The notes under the pieces were generated by a model. It was given only the letters and a program-made list of their open reading frames with translations. It did not search any database and was not told where the DNA came from. The translations under genes were made by a program, and so were the position numbers. Positions 25,569 through 37,301 of a DNA stretch of 64,000 nt are shown here, piece by piece. Every line of letters begins with the position of its first letter. The first letter of the stretch is position 1. The stretch covers positions 3,720,001 through 3,784,000 of the forward strand of contig NZ_CP079863.1 of NCBI RefSeq assembly GCF_025263485.1. Reading direction: 5' to 3'. This DNA is from Mycobacterium sp. SMC-2 (lineage in GTDB: Bacteria; Actinomycetota; Actinomycetes; Mycobacteriales; Mycobacteriaceae).

Positions 25569-26240
25569 TCAGAGCTTGCCGGCGACGAAGTCGGCGGCCT
25601 GGTTGGCCATGCCCGCAGCGATGTACGACCCGGCGAGGTGTTGTGGCCAGTTCGCTTTCCACGTGTTCGGATCCGCCGGGTTGCAGATGGGATCGGCGCC
25701 GTGGCACAGCTCGATGGTCCGGTCGTTGTAGATCGGGCTGAAGTTAGTGATCGGCCCCACCCACTGGCTTCCGTTGCCGAACAACGCCACGGCCGCGATG
25801 TGCTGGTCGGCGCCCGGCGGCAGGGGGCTGTTGAATCCGAACGCACTGATGGGCGCCGCGAGGACGACGTCGGTGACCGCCGCGCCCAGCGAGTAACCGC
25901 CCAGCACCAGCCGGGTGTTGGGGCAATTGGTGATCATGTCCTGGACATGGCGGCTCATGTCGTTGGCGCCCTGAGCGACCTCGGTGTCGGCGGGGTAATT
26001 CACGGCATACACGCCGATGTTCTTGTTGACCTTGGATCGCAGCGCGCTGATGAACGCGTTGCCCAGCGCGCCGGGTCCGGGCGATTCCATTCGGCCGCGG
26101 GCGAACACCACCTGGACCGGCGGGCAGTTCGCGGCGGCGGCGCTCGGGATGGCCGGCGACGGAACCACAGCGGGCAATGCCAGCGCGGCCGCGGTGAGGG
26201 CCGCCGCCAGGCCGATGTCGCCGAGTCTGCGTAGGAGCAC
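25569..26240 (-). CDS. Cutinase-family esterase, secreted
   Basis: A 223-residue secreted alpha/beta hydrolase. The signal peptide ends near AAAA-NCP. The nucleophile Ser117 lies in GGYSLG, Asp183 in GADPIC, and His201 in PQHLAGSY, forming the triad. Cysteine pairs (Cys39/Cys106 and Cys179/Cys186) match family disulfides. Mycobacterial cutinases act as lipases or phospholipases at the envelope. GTG at 26240 is the start; longer in-frame upstream starts overlap the divergent gene and lack a signal peptide. Confidence 0.88.
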   Translation of the reverse strand: MLLRRLGDIGLAAALTAAALALPAVVPSPAIPSAAAANCPPVQVVFARGRMESPGPGALGNAFISALRSKVNKNIGVYAVNYPADTEVAQGANDMSRHVQDMITNCPNTRLVLGGYSLGAAVTDVVLAAPISAFGFNSPLPPGADQHIAAVALFGNGSQWVGPITNFSPIYNDRTIELCHGADPICNPADPNTWKANWPQHLAGSYIAAGMANQAADFVAGKL

Positions 26241-26330
26241 AGCATGATGGTAGAGCGACCGCGAGCCGGCCGCTGGCCAATGTTGGCGGTCGGTGCACCA
26301 CCCTGATGCCGCGACGACGGTGACCGATAG

Positions 26331-27002
<672 letters not shown>

Positions 27003-27013
27003 CCGGATTCACG

Positions 27014-28093
27014 TCACCGGCCGCCGGGGCCGGTACCGACGCATTCGCAGTCGAAGTCCGTCTGCAGGCCCATCGGCAGCGCCTCGCCACGGAAAATCCC
27101 GGCGCCCGCAGTGGTGTTCGACAGCGCGTCGGCGGCCAGGATCATCGCCGCCCCCGTCCAGGTGGTGCGCTCCTCGGGCCACCGCTTCCCGTCGGCGAAC
27201 ACCAGACCCGTCCAGTAGGAGCCGTCCTCCTCACGCAGATGCTGCATCGCTCCTAGCTGCCGATGGGCGGCCGACGTCTGACCGATGGCATCCAGCGCCA
27301 TCACCAGCTCACATGTCTCGGCACCGGTCACCCAGGGCCGGTCGACGACACAGCGAATGCCGAGGCCACCGACCACGAAGTCGTCCCAGCGCTCTTTGAT
27401 TCGCGCGGCCGCCTCGGGCCCACGCAGCGCGCTGCCGAGGATGGGGTAGTACCAGTCCATCGAGTAGCGGTCCTTTTCGGTGAACGCCTCGGGGTGTGCG
27501 GCTATGGCGTGCCCGAGCCGGCCCAGCGCCAGTTCCCACTCGGGCTGCGGGTCGCCAACCAGGGCGGCCAGCGCCAAGGCGCACCGCATGCTGTGGAACA
27601 CGCTCGCGCAACCGGTCAGCAGAGCTTCCGGCAAGGGGCCGGCTTCGCTTCGGGCCCAGCAGATCTCGCCGTAGCCGACCTGCAAGTCGATGACGAAGTC
27701 GATCGCCTTGCGCACGACCGGCCACATCTGCGCGGCGAAACGCCGGTCGCCGGTCACCAGCACGTGGTGCCACACACCGGTGGCGATGTAGGCGCAGAAA
27801 TTGCTGTCGCTGTTGGCGTCTTCGATGATCCCCGCGCGCAGCTGAATGGGCCAGGACCCGTCGGGCCGCTGGGTGCGGCGGCTCCAGTCGAACGCGGCGC
27901 GCGCCGGCTCCAGCAGCCCCGCGGCGGTGAGGGCCATCGCGCACTCCACGTGATCCCACGGATCGGTGTGGCCACCCTCGGACCAGGGAATGGCTCCCGA
28001 TGACTCCTGTGTGGCGGCGATTGACAGCGCGGTTTGACGGCATTGCTCGGGGGTAAGGACGCCCGCAACCCCCGGTGGGTTAGACCGACGCAA
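27014..28093 (-). CDS. Prenyltransferase/terpene-cyclase-like alpha-toroid protein
   Basis: A 359-residue protein of alpha/alpha-barrel type. Two QW-like motifs are visible: TQRPDGSW (about residues 74-81) and LREEDGSYW. GGHTDPWDHVECAMAL and WVTGAETCELVMALDAIG are repeat-like helical pairs. It is annotated in relatives as prenyltransferase or squalene-oxidase repeat protein; a six-hairpin glycosidase is the alternative. The acidic DXDD motif of protonating cyclases is not seen. It is last in an operon with a methyltransferase (14-base overlap) and a GT4 enzyme. Confidence 0.7.
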   Translation of the reverse strand: MRRSNPPGVAGVLTPEQCRQTALSIAATQESSGAIPWSEGGHTDPWDHVECAMALTAAGLLEPARAAFDWSRRTQRPDGSWPIQLRAGIIEDANSDSNFCAYIATGVWHHVLVTGDRRFAAQMWPVVRKAIDFVIDLQVGYGEICWARSEAGPLPEALLTGCASVFHSMRCALALAALVGDPQPEWELALGRLGHAIAAHPEAFTEKDRYSMDWYYPILGSALRGPEAAARIKERWDDFVVGGLGIRCVVDRPWVTGAETCELVMALDAIGQTSAAHRQLGAMQHLREEDGSYWTGLVFADGKRWPEERTTWTGAAMILAADALSNTTAGAGIFRGEALPMGLQTDFDCECVGTGPGGR

Positions 28094-28838
28094 CTGAATA
28101 CCCCACGGTCGCTTGGCTTTCGGTCGCCCACCGCTTGACGAAATACATCGCTACGCTCTTACCCACCAGCGGGTTGAGCAGCGATTCCGCCAGCTGCGTT
28201 ATCTTGGGCCGCTGCATCAGGTCCCACACCAGGAGCTTGTGGTACGCGGACACGGCGCGGTGATCGGTGTTCGACACCCCCACAGCGCATTTCAACCACC
28301 AGAATGGCGAGTGCAACGCGTGTGCATGGTGGGTATGCGTCAATTCCATTCCGCCGTCGAGGATCTTGGCACGCAATTCGCTGGCCCGGTAGATGCGTAC
28401 GTGACCGCCCTCGTTGCTGTGGTATTCATCGGACAGCAGCCAACACAGCTGCTCCGGAAGCCAGCGCGGCACACTGACCGCCAACGTGCCGCCGACCTTG
28501 AGCACCCGGATCAGCTCGGCGATGGCGGCGGCGTCGCTCGGTATGTGCTCCAGGATCTCCGACGCGATCACACAGTCGAACGTCTCGTTGGCGTATGGCA
28601 ATTTCAGCGCGTCGCCGAGCACCACCTTCGCCGACGCCCCGGCGGGCGCCTCACCGGCTTCGGCCATGGCCCGCAGAATGGTGTCCACCGAACGTAATTC
28701 GGCCTCATCGCGGTCGAATGCGACCACGTCGGCACCGCGTCGATACGCTTCGAAGGCGTGCCTGCCGGCCCCGCAACCGACGTCGATGACCTTGGCGCCG
28801 GGCCCGATCCGCAGCCGGCCGAAATCGACGGTCAGCAT
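28080..28838 (-). CDS. Class I SAM-dependent methyltransferase
   Basis: A 252-residue protein with the SAM motif VIDVGCGAGRHAFEA (residues 18-32), acidic loop AFDRDEAE and the post-motif CVIASEILEHIPSDAAAIAEL typical of the UbiE/Methyltransf_11 group. The C-terminal part (about 150-252) is a lid with HHAHALHSPFWWLK. It overlaps the glycosyltransferase upstream by 7 bases and the toroid gene downstream by 14, so translation is coupled. Substrate unknown, possibly a glycolipid made by the same operon. Confidence 0.88.
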   Translation of the reverse strand: MLTVDFGRLRIGPGAKVIDVGCGAGRHAFEAYRRGADVVAFDRDEAELRSVDTILRAMAEAGEAPAGASAKVVLGDALKLPYANETFDCVIASEILEHIPSDAAAIAELIRVLKVGGTLAVSVPRWLPEQLCWLLSDEYHSNEGGHVRIYRASELRAKILDGGMELTHTHHAHALHSPFWWLKCAVGVSNTDHRAVSAYHKLLVWDLMQRPKITQLAESLLNPLVGKSVAMYFVKRWATESQATVGYSVASV

Positions 28839-30097
28839 TGCGCCTCACCTTCGGCGGCCGCCGAAGCGCCGTTGCGGGCGATCGCCCGCTCGTATACCCG
28901 GACGGTTTGAGCGGCCACGGCTTCCCAGCTGAACACGTTGACCGCGCGAGTGCGTCCCGCCTTGCCCAGACTCCGGCGCTTCTCCGGCGAGTCCAGCAGG
29001 TCACCGAGCGCGCGGGTGAGCGCGTCCACGTCGGCGGGCGGTACCAGTTCGGCGCACGCGCCGTCATTGCCGAGGACTTCGGGGAGCGCACCCACCCGGC
29101 TGGCCACGATCGGCGTTCCGCTGGCCATGGCCTCCACCGCGGGCAGCGAAAACCCTTCGTAGAGGGAGGGAATGCAGGCGACTTCCGCCGAAGCGAACAA
29201 CGTGGCCAGCTCGGTGTCGGACAGTCCACTGGTGATGTGAACGATGTCGGAGATGCCGAGCTCGGCGATGAGCTTGTGGGTGGGGCCGTTGGGTTCTACC
29301 TTGGCGACGAGCCGCAACTCGAGGTCCCTGCTCGTGCGCAGCCGGGCGACCGCGTGCAGTAGGGTGCGCACACCCTTGAGCGGGGTGTCTGCGCTGGCGA
29401 TTGCGATGATCCGCCCGGGATGGCGGGGATGTACCCCCGGCGTGAACAGCCCGGTGTTCACACCGAGCGGAACCACGTGCAGTTGGTCGGGCGAAACGCC
29501 GAAGTCGCTCACGATGTCGGCGGCCGACGATGACGAAACGGTCAACAGGTCCGGGATTTGGCGCGCCACCTGCTGCTGCATCGCCAGGAATCCATACCAG
29601 CGCCGCACCAACGGTTTTCGCCACCACTGCGCGGCGGCCAGATCGAGCACCCGATCACGGGTGATGGGGTGGTGCACGGTGGCCACCACCGGCAGTCCCG
29701 CTCCGGCGATGGTGAGCAGTCCGGTGCCCAGGCTCTGGTTGTCGTGGACGACGTCGAAATCGGCCGTGCGGCCGGCCAGTATCCGGGCGGTGCGCATGGT
29801 GAACGTCCGCGGTTCAGGGAACCCCGCCGTCCAGGTGGTGAGCAATTCCAGCAGGTCGATCGAGTCACGAATCTCGCTGGGTCGCGGCACGCGGAAAGGG
29901 TCGGGTTCCCGGTACAGATCCAGGCTCGGCACCTTGGTCAACCGCACCCGCGGGTCGAGCAGGTCCGGGTAGGGCTGACCGGAGAACACCTCGACGTCGT
30001 GACCCAGTTCTGCCAGACCGTGGCTGAGATGGCGCACGTAGACGCCCTGTCCCCCGCAATGGGTCTTACTACGGTAGGACAGCAGGGCAATTCGCAT
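28832..30097 (-). CDS. GT4-family glycosyltransferase
   Basis: A 421-residue GT-B glycosyltransferase. The N-terminal domain begins MRIALLSYRSKTHCGGQGVY, with GGQG as glycine loop. The C-terminal nucleotide-sugar site contains PSLYEGFSLPAVEAMASGTP, the E(x7)E signature of GT4 retaining enzymes. It transfers a sugar from a nucleotide donor, probably to a lipid at the inner membrane face. ATG at 30097 is preferred over TTG at 30103. It leads the operon with a methyltransferase and a toroid protein. Confidence 0.88.
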   Translation of the reverse strand: MRIALLSYRSKTHCGGQGVYVRHLSHGLAELGHDVEVFSGQPYPDLLDPRVRLTKVPSLDLYREPDPFRVPRPSEIRDSIDLLELLTTWTAGFPEPRTFTMRTARILAGRTADFDVVHDNQSLGTGLLTIAGAGLPVVATVHHPITRDRVLDLAAAQWWRKPLVRRWYGFLAMQQQVARQIPDLLTVSSSSAADIVSDFGVSPDQLHVVPLGVNTGLFTPGVHPRHPGRIIAIASADTPLKGVRTLLHAVARLRTSRDLELRLVAKVEPNGPTHKLIAELGISDIVHITSGLSDTELATLFASAEVACIPSLYEGFSLPAVEAMASGTPIVASRVGALPEVLGNDGACAELVPPADVDALTRALGDLLDSPEKRRSLGKAGRTRAVNVFSWEAVAAQTVRVYERAIARNGASAAAEGEAQC

Positions 30098-30186
30098 ATT
30101 CAACTCTTATCCGCCGGTGCGACACCCCACAGAGGCGCCCCCCACTCCATCGCGATCAAAGGACTCCCGAACCCCGTGACAGCAAA

Positions 30187-30202
30187 CTGGACATGTGTCC
30201 AG
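30187..30202. promoter_or_regulatory. Palindromic operator candidate 1
   Basis: Perfect 7-bp arms, CTGGACA and TGTCCAG, separated by TG. It lies in the divergent region between the glycosyltransferase operon (-) and the DUF1906 gene (+). This layout fits a TetR-type dimeric repressor. A TATAGT hexamer lies just after it at 30205-30210. Confidence 0.5.
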
Positions 30203-30210
30203 ACTATAGT

Positions 30211-30226
30211 TCGATTACCTAATCGA
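30211..30226. promoter_or_regulatory. Palindromic operator candidate 2
   Basis: Perfect 7-bp arms, TCGATTA and TAATCGA, separated by CC. Its centre is 24 bp from that of the palindrome at 30187-30202 and it has the same arm and spacer lengths but another sequence. Two regulators, or one promoter with two signals, could act in this divergent region. Confidence 0.45.
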
Positions 30227-30331
30227 GCGCAACGAGGACTGACGCGACCGGCTTCCGCGTAAAAACGTTCGCGCGGAAGTCCGGCAGGCAAAGATCATGC
30301 CACCGGGCTCCGAAAGGGATACCATCGCGCC

Positions 30332-31138
30332 GTGCAGGACTCGGCTGCATCAGGCGAACTCGGCGGGCGACCAGCGTTCTCGAGGCGCGACATCCTGAAG
30401 TTTGCCGTGGCGCCGGCCGTCCTCAGCCTCGGCACGCTGGCCGCCAACCCCGTGGGGCCAACGGCGGTCGCCGCCGACTTGCGGCTGATCGACTTCGCCG
30501 AGCGCCGGATTCCGCCGGAGGAGATCAAATCGGCGGGCTATGGCGGGGTGGTGAACTACGTGTCGGAGTCGCGCCCGGGCGCGAATTTCGAGGCAAAGCC
30601 CATCACCCGCGACTACGCGGACGCGCTGCGCGCCGCGGGGCTGCACATCGTCAGCAACTTCCAGTACGGCAAACCCGGGTGGCCCGACCCGTCGGACTAC
30701 ACCCGTGGCTATGACGGCGGCGTGGCGGATGCCCAGACGGCCTCGCGACTGCACACCGCAGCCGGGGGTCCAGGCTCGGCCCCGATCTTCTTCAGCGTCG
30801 ACGACGACATCGACGCGAACACGTGGAATAGCATTGCAGTGCAATGGTTTCGCGGGATCAACTCGGTGTTGGGCGTGGGCCGCACCGGCATCTACGGGCA
30901 TGCCGGCGCGTGCGGCTGGGCGATCCGAGACGGCGTCATAGGTAATTCGACCACGCCCGGGCATCGGTGGGCGTGGCAGACGAAATCGTGGTCGCATGGG
31001 GACCGTGATCCCGCGGCGGTGCTGTATCAGTCCGTGGTCAACAGCCCCTCCAACCCCAGTCCGCTCCTCGGCGGCATCAACGTGGACATCGACGAGGTCC
31101 TGGCGTCCGACTTCGGCCAGTGGGATTTGAATCGATGA
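30332..31138 (+). CDS. Tat-exported DUF1906 glycosidase-like protein
   Basis: A 268-residue protein with a clear Tat signal: SRRDILKF at residues 17-24, then a hydrophobic core ending near AVAA-D. The mature part is a DUF1906 TIM barrel (LIDFAERRIPPEEIKSAGYGGVVNYV, in part: GYGGVVNYVS), with FFSVDDDID holding the acidic residues expected at a glycoside hydrolase-like site. The domain occurs in envelope-acting hydrolases. GTG at 30332 has a weak ribosome site. It is divergent from the glycosyltransferase operon. Confidence 0.85.
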   Translation: MQDSAASGELGGRPAFSRRDILKFAVAPAVLSLGTLAANPVGPTAVAADLRLIDFAERRIPPEEIKSAGYGGVVNYVSESRPGANFEAKPITRDYADALRAAGLHIVSNFQYGKPGWPDPSDYTRGYDGGVADAQTASRLHTAAGGPGSAPIFFSVDDDIDANTWNSIAVQWFRGINSVLGVGRTGIYGHAGACGWAIRDGVIGNSTTPGHRWAWQTKSWSHGDRDPAAVLYQSVVNSPSNPSPLLGGINVDIDEVLASDFGQWDLNR

Positions 31139-31206
31139 GGCGCGACGGTTACCAGTCGTCTGCACGACGTCGACGGCATCCGCATTCCCGGGACGACATG
31201 TAGCTC

Positions 31207-32001
31207 ATGTTCGACGGCGGCGTACCCACGGTGCAGTATCTGCGCGGCGACAGACGAATCGCCATGGCGCACAGGGGATTTACGTCGTTTCGATGGCCCA
31301 TGAACAGCATGGCGGCATTTTGCGAGGCGGCAAAGCTGGGATTCAAATACGTGGAGACCGATGTTCGGGCGACCCGCGACGGCGTCGCGGTGATCCTGCA
31401 CGACCGTAACTTCAGATCGGACTCGGGTTCGTCTGGCGCCATCGACCGGTGGTACTGGCGGGATGTCCGCCACCTGCATTTAGGCGCGGGAGAGTCGATC
31501 CCGAGCCTGGAGGAACTCCTTTCCAGATTGCCGGACATGCGGGTCAACATCGACATCAAATGCTGGTCGGCCGTCGGTCCCACCGTCGACGTCATCGAGC
31601 GGATGAACGCGCACGACCGGGTACTGATCACTTCGTTTTCGGATCGGCGTCGGCGCCGTGCGTTGGGTCTGCTGTCCAAGCGGGTTGCCAGTTCGGCGGG
31701 CATGGGTGCGGTCCTGGCGTTGCTGGCGGCGAAAACGCGGGCCGGTCGAGCGTATGCCTTGCAGGCGTTGCGTGACAGTGACTGCCTACAGCTGCCGCCA
31801 CGGTTGGGTGGGCTCCCGATCATTACGCCCGCGCTGGTCAGGGCTCTTCACGAGTCAGGACGTCAGGTTCACGCGTGGACAGTGGACGACCCGGACATGA
31901 TGCACGCGCTTTTCGACATCGACGTCGACGGCATCATCACCGATCGGGCGGACGTTCTTCGTGATGTTCTCGTGGCCCGCAACGAATGGTGGCCGCTCTA
32001 G
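31207..32001 (+). CDS. Glycerophosphodiester phosphodiesterase
   Basis: A 264-residue GDPD-family TIM barrel. Catalytic and metal residues are in place: His22 (AHRG), Glu50 and Asp52 (YVETDV), and His65 (LHDRNF). DGIITDRAD closes the barrel. It hydrolyses glycerophosphodiesters to glycerol-3-phosphate and an alcohol. No signal peptide is visible, so it acts in the cytoplasm. It starts 68 bases after the DUF1906 gene. Confidence 0.9.
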   Translation: MFDGGVPTVQYLRGDRRIAMAHRGFTSFRWPMNSMAAFCEAAKLGFKYVETDVRATRDGVAVILHDRNFRSDSGSSGAIDRWYWRDVRHLHLGAGESIPSLEELLSRLPDMRVNIDIKCWSAVGPTVDVIERMNAHDRVLITSFSDRRRRRALGLLSKRVASSAGMGAVLALLAAKTRAGRAYALQALRDSDCLQLPPRLGGLPIITPALVRALHESGRQVHAWTVDDPDMMHALFDIDVDGIITDRADVLRDVLVARNEWWPL

Positions 32002-32143
32002 GCCCGGGCACCCGCGCACCGGCTAACGCGCTGATCAGGCGTTCGACGACGTACACGAGACATAAGTCAGTGCGACCGGCCGCGGCGTGCCGTGTGCGCA
32101 CGTTATGTGTCGCCGAAACGACCGGCACGTCGGGCCGAACGAA

Positions 32144-32178
32144 CGGTGCCCCGCGAGCCGATGGCCCGCGGGGCACCG
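32144..32178. terminator. Hairpin terminator between GDPD and katG
   Basis: A perfect 12-bp stem, CGGTGCCCCGCG at 32144-32155 pairing with 32167-32178, with an 11-base loop. It stands just after the katG stop (14 bases, minus strand) and after the GDPD gene on the plus strand. There is no long U-tract, as often in mycobacteria. Confidence 0.7.
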
Positions 32179-32192
32179 CTAAATACCCGGTA

Positions 32193-34445
<2,253 letters not shown>

Positions 34446-34466
34446 TTAGGGGTGATGGGCTGCGAT

Positions 34467-34907
34467 CTAGGAATCTGCAGTCGAACAGTCGGGGCATACG
34501 CCCCAGTAGATGACCTCGGCCTCGTCCAGGATGAAGCCATCCAGGACGTCGTTGTCGTCCGACGGGGTGAGGCAGGGCGCCTCGCCGACCGCGCAATCGA
34601 CGTCGGCGATCACGCCGCAGGCCCGGCACACCACGTGGTGGTGGTTGTCGCCGACGCGGGCCTCGTAGCGGGCGACCGACCCGGAGGGCTGGATCCGGCG
34701 CAACAAGCCCACCGTGCTCAGCGCGTTAAGGACGTCGTATACCGCCTGGCGGGACACATCGGGCAGGCCCACCCGCACCGCCGCAAAGATCGTTTCGGTG
34801 TCGGAATGCGGGTACGCGTCCACCGCCTCCAGCACGGCGACCCTGGGGCGGGTCACCCGGAGATCGGCCATCCGCAGTCGTTCCGCGTAATCGGCCGTCG
34901 ACGACAC
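34467..34907 (-). CDS. furA: FurA, Fur-family regulator of katG
   Basis: A 146-residue Fur-family repressor. The winged helix spans about residues 1-80 (LRVTRPRVAVLEAV, VSRQAVYDVLNAL). The metal-binding part has GDNHHHVVCRACG with Cys pair CRAC and a second pair CPDC at the C-terminus. FurA represses its own promoter and katG, lifting under oxidative stress. GTG at 34907 is chosen because it sits 7 bases downstream of the -10, giving a leaderless mRNA as known for mycobacterial furA. The upstream ATG at 34925 would lie outside the transcript. Confidence 0.95.
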   Translation of the reverse strand: MSSTADYAERLRMADLRVTRPRVAVLEAVDAYPHSDTETIFAAVRVGLPDVSRQAVYDVLNALSTVGLLRRIQPSGSVARYEARVGDNHHHVVCRACGVIADVDCAVGEAPCLTPSDDNDVLDGFILDEAEVIYWGVCPDCSTADS

Positions 34908-34943
34908 CGCACCAATATGACGCACTTATCTGGAACGAGTCAA
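34908..34943 (-). promoter_or_regulatory. furA-katG promoter and FurA operator region
   Basis: Read on the minus strand, TTGACT (34938-34943) and CATATT (34914-34919) are separated by 18 bases, and the GTG of furA begins 7 bases past the -10. The AT-rich stretch between and over the -35 corresponds to the FurA-binding site known from M. tuberculosis. Confidence 0.8.
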
Positions 34944-35001
34944 GACTTTGCTGTGAAGTGGCGCACAACTTGTCGTGACGAATGGGCTGCGTCACATCGG
35001 C

Positions 35002-36288
35002 TCAAGCGGGCTTCAGGGCGCTGCCTTTGCGCCAGTCGTCCCAGCTGACGGTCCAGTCGCCGTTCTGCGCCAGCGTCAACGGCGGGCCGCCGCTTTTGCG
35101 GACCTCGACCACATCACCGGGGACCGAGAAGTCGTAGAACCATTTCGCGTTGTCGGCATTGAGGTTCAGGCATCCGTGCGACGTGTCCTGATGACCCTGA
35201 GCCCACACCGTGGCGTCGAGTTCATGCAGGTAAATGCCGTCGGTGCTGATCCGCGTGGCGTAGTTGATGGTCTCGCGGTAGCCCAGGCGCGAGTTCTTGG
35301 GCAGCCCGAACGTCGAGGAGTCCATCACCACGGGGTTGCCCTTGTCCAGGACCGTATAGACACCCGGCGGCGTCCACAGCGAGATGGTGTTGCCGCCGAC
35401 GTTCTCGGTGCCGCCCATGCCCATCGAGGTGGGCATCGTGCGGACCAGGGCTCCGTTGTTGAAGACGCTGACCTGTTTGGCGGCGTCGTCGGCGATGGAA
35501 ACGTGGGCGTCGCCGATCCGGACCGACACCTTGGTGTCGTCTTGCCCGAATAGGCCATTGCCCAAGGCGATTCCATAGATCTTGGCTTCGGCGGTCACGG
35601 TCGTGCCCGGTGCGTAGTAGCGCTCCGGCCGCCAGTGTGCGGTTTGGTCGTCGACCCAGAACCACGAACCCTGCACCTTCGGTTCGGTGGTGACCGCCAG
35701 GTGCCGCTCGGCTTCGGCCCGGTCGGCGATCTGCTCGTCGAAGTGGGCCACGACCACCGTCCCCACGCCGTAGGTACCGCCATCTTTGAGTGCGGCCTCC
35801 GACGTGGTGGTGAACGAGACCTTGGTCTGATTGGACGGTTTGAGCGTCGAAAAAGACGAGACTTGAGTCGACGCAACGCCGTTGGGTCCTCGGCTGGTGA
35901 CCGTCAGGGTATAGGTGCGGCCGTAGCCCAGGGGGACGGTCGGCTTCCATACGGTGTTGTCCGGTGTCATCACGCCTTGCACCGACTTGCCGCTCTCGTT
36001 CACCATGCGGACGTCGGCCAGCGTCCCCGCGTCGGCCTTGACAATCACGTGAGCGACCGGATCGACGTCATGCGCGTCGGGGGCGGGCGTGATCGTCACT
36101 CGCGCAGGCCCGGAGGTTGTCGATGCGGCGCCGCGGTGACCGCAGCCACCGCCGAAGCAATCGAGAGATGCCGCGATCAATACCGCGCCCGCCACCGCGA
36201 CGACCACTGAGACGGCCAGCAGTAATCGGCGGGACCGGCTATCGCGGAGGATCCGACGGACGGGACGATCACTGGCCTTGGACATCAC
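35002..36288 (-). CDS. L,D-transpeptidase (YkuD type)
   Basis: A 428-residue envelope enzyme that makes 3-3 cross-links in peptidoglycan. It has a basic N-terminus, a signal anchor (about residues 21-42), two immunoglobulin-like domains (about 60-255) and a C-terminal YkuD domain. The catalytic motif SHGCLN gives Ser370, His371 and nucleophile Cys373, with His355 upstream; this matches LdtMt2-type enzymes. A cysteine at 44 is not in a convincing lipobox. It ends 95 bases from the furA start and is divergent from the coiled-coil gene at 36416. Confidence 0.92.
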   Translation of the reverse strand: MMSKASDRPVRRILRDSRSRRLLLAVSVVVAVAGAVLIAASLDCFGGGCGHRGAASTTSGPARVTITPAPDAHDVDPVAHVIVKADAGTLADVRMVNESGKSVQGVMTPDNTVWKPTVPLGYGRTYTLTVTSRGPNGVASTQVSSFSTLKPSNQTKVSFTTTSEAALKDGGTYGVGTVVVAHFDEQIADRAEAERHLAVTTEPKVQGSWFWVDDQTAHWRPERYYAPGTTVTAEAKIYGIALGNGLFGQDDTKVSVRIGDAHVSIADDAAKQVSVFNNGALVRTMPTSMGMGGTENVGGNTISLWTPPGVYTVLDKGNPVVMDSSTFGLPKNSRLGYRETINYATRISTDGIYLHELDATVWAQGHQDTSHGCLNLNADNAKWFYDFSVPGDVVEVRKSGGPPLTLAQNGDWTVSWDDWRKGSALKPA

Positions 36289-36415
36289 TGAGCTGCGGTC
36301 CTTGCGGTGTTGGTGCCGGGTGGAAGTGGCTGCCCGGCGCGACGATGTTGTCCATCAGGTGCCACGGAGGTGCGGTTTTTAAACCGGGGGGCGCCGGCGC
36401 GGGGATCATGGCGTC

Positions 36416-37240
36416 ATGGCCGACGACGAACTCGACAGTCTCTTCTGGGCGCCGCCGAAGGACTTCACCGCGAAGCGCACCGGACTGACCGCCGCGGCCA
36501 AGCGCCGCGGGGACGACGCCGCCGCCAAACGGATTGCCGCGGCCAACAAACCGACGACCGCGGCGTGGATCGTCAACCGGCTCGCCCTGAAGCACAGGGA
36601 CACCGGGCAGCGGCTGGCAAACCTCGGCGACGAACTGCGCGCCGCGCACGCCGCGATGGATGGCGCACGCATCCGCGACCTATCCGCCGAGCAGCATCAC
36701 CTGATCGATGAGCTCACGCGGGCCGCGCTGGACGCCGCCGACGTCGCCCGGCCGTCTTCGGCGGTGCGCGACGACATCACCAGCACGTTGCAAGCGGCCA
36801 TCGCCGACCCGGAGGTCAGGGGGCGGCTGGGCCGGCTGGCCCGCCCCGAGCAGTGGTCGGGTTTCGGCGACTTCGGCGCCGCGACGCCGGTGTCCACGAC
36901 TTCCTCGCGGACCGCGAAGGCGCAGGAGCCGGCGGCGAAATCGCGGCCACAGCCCACCAAGCAGTCCGCGCGCGAGGCGGCCGCTGCGCGACGGCGCGAA
37001 AAGCTGGAGGCGGCCGTGACAGCCGCCGAACGTGAAAACGCGGACGCCGAAGCCAGCCTGTCGGAGCGCGAAGCCGAGCGTGATGCGGCCCGTCAGCGTC
37101 GTGACGAGGCGCTCGCGGTGCTGCGGGCCGCCGAGCGCGAACTTGACCGCGCCGAGGCGAACTACGACCGGGCCAAGCGAGCCAGCCGTGCCGCGGAGAA
37201 GTCGGTCAGGCAGGCCAAAGCGCAGTTGAAGCGGGCGTGA
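36416..37240 (+). CDS. Coiled-coil protein, unknown function
   Basis: A 274-residue soluble, Ala/Arg/Glu-rich protein. The N-terminal 140 residues are helical, with AAWIVNRLALKHRDTGQRLA. A disordered linker (about 150-185) follows, then a long coiled coil (about 185-274) of repeated ERE, DAARQRRDEAL and RAAEREL heptads, ending in a very basic segment. No signal peptide. Relatives are hypothetical proteins in actinobacteria. ATG at 36416 is weakly supported by a GGGGATCATGGCGTC context. Confidence 0.75.
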   Translation: MADDELDSLFWAPPKDFTAKRTGLTAAAKRRGDDAAAKRIAAANKPTTAAWIVNRLALKHRDTGQRLANLGDELRAAHAAMDGARIRDLSAEQHHLIDELTRAALDAADVARPSSAVRDDITSTLQAAIADPEVRGRLGRLARPEQWSGFGDFGAATPVSTTSSRTAKAQEPAAKSRPQPTKQSAREAAAARRREKLEAAVTAAERENADAEASLSEREAERDAARQRRDEALAVLRAAERELDRAEANYDRAKRASRAAEKSVRQAKAQLKRA

Positions 37241-37301
37241 CAGCAGCCGTCGGGCCCCGGGGGAGATGTTTTCCCGAGTCCATCCGGGGTACTAGCCCCG
37301 C

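Noticed and set aside
34908..34925. ATG at 34925 as the furA start.
   Set aside because: It overlaps the -10 element; the GTG at 34907 fits the promoter spacing and known leaderless furA mRNA.
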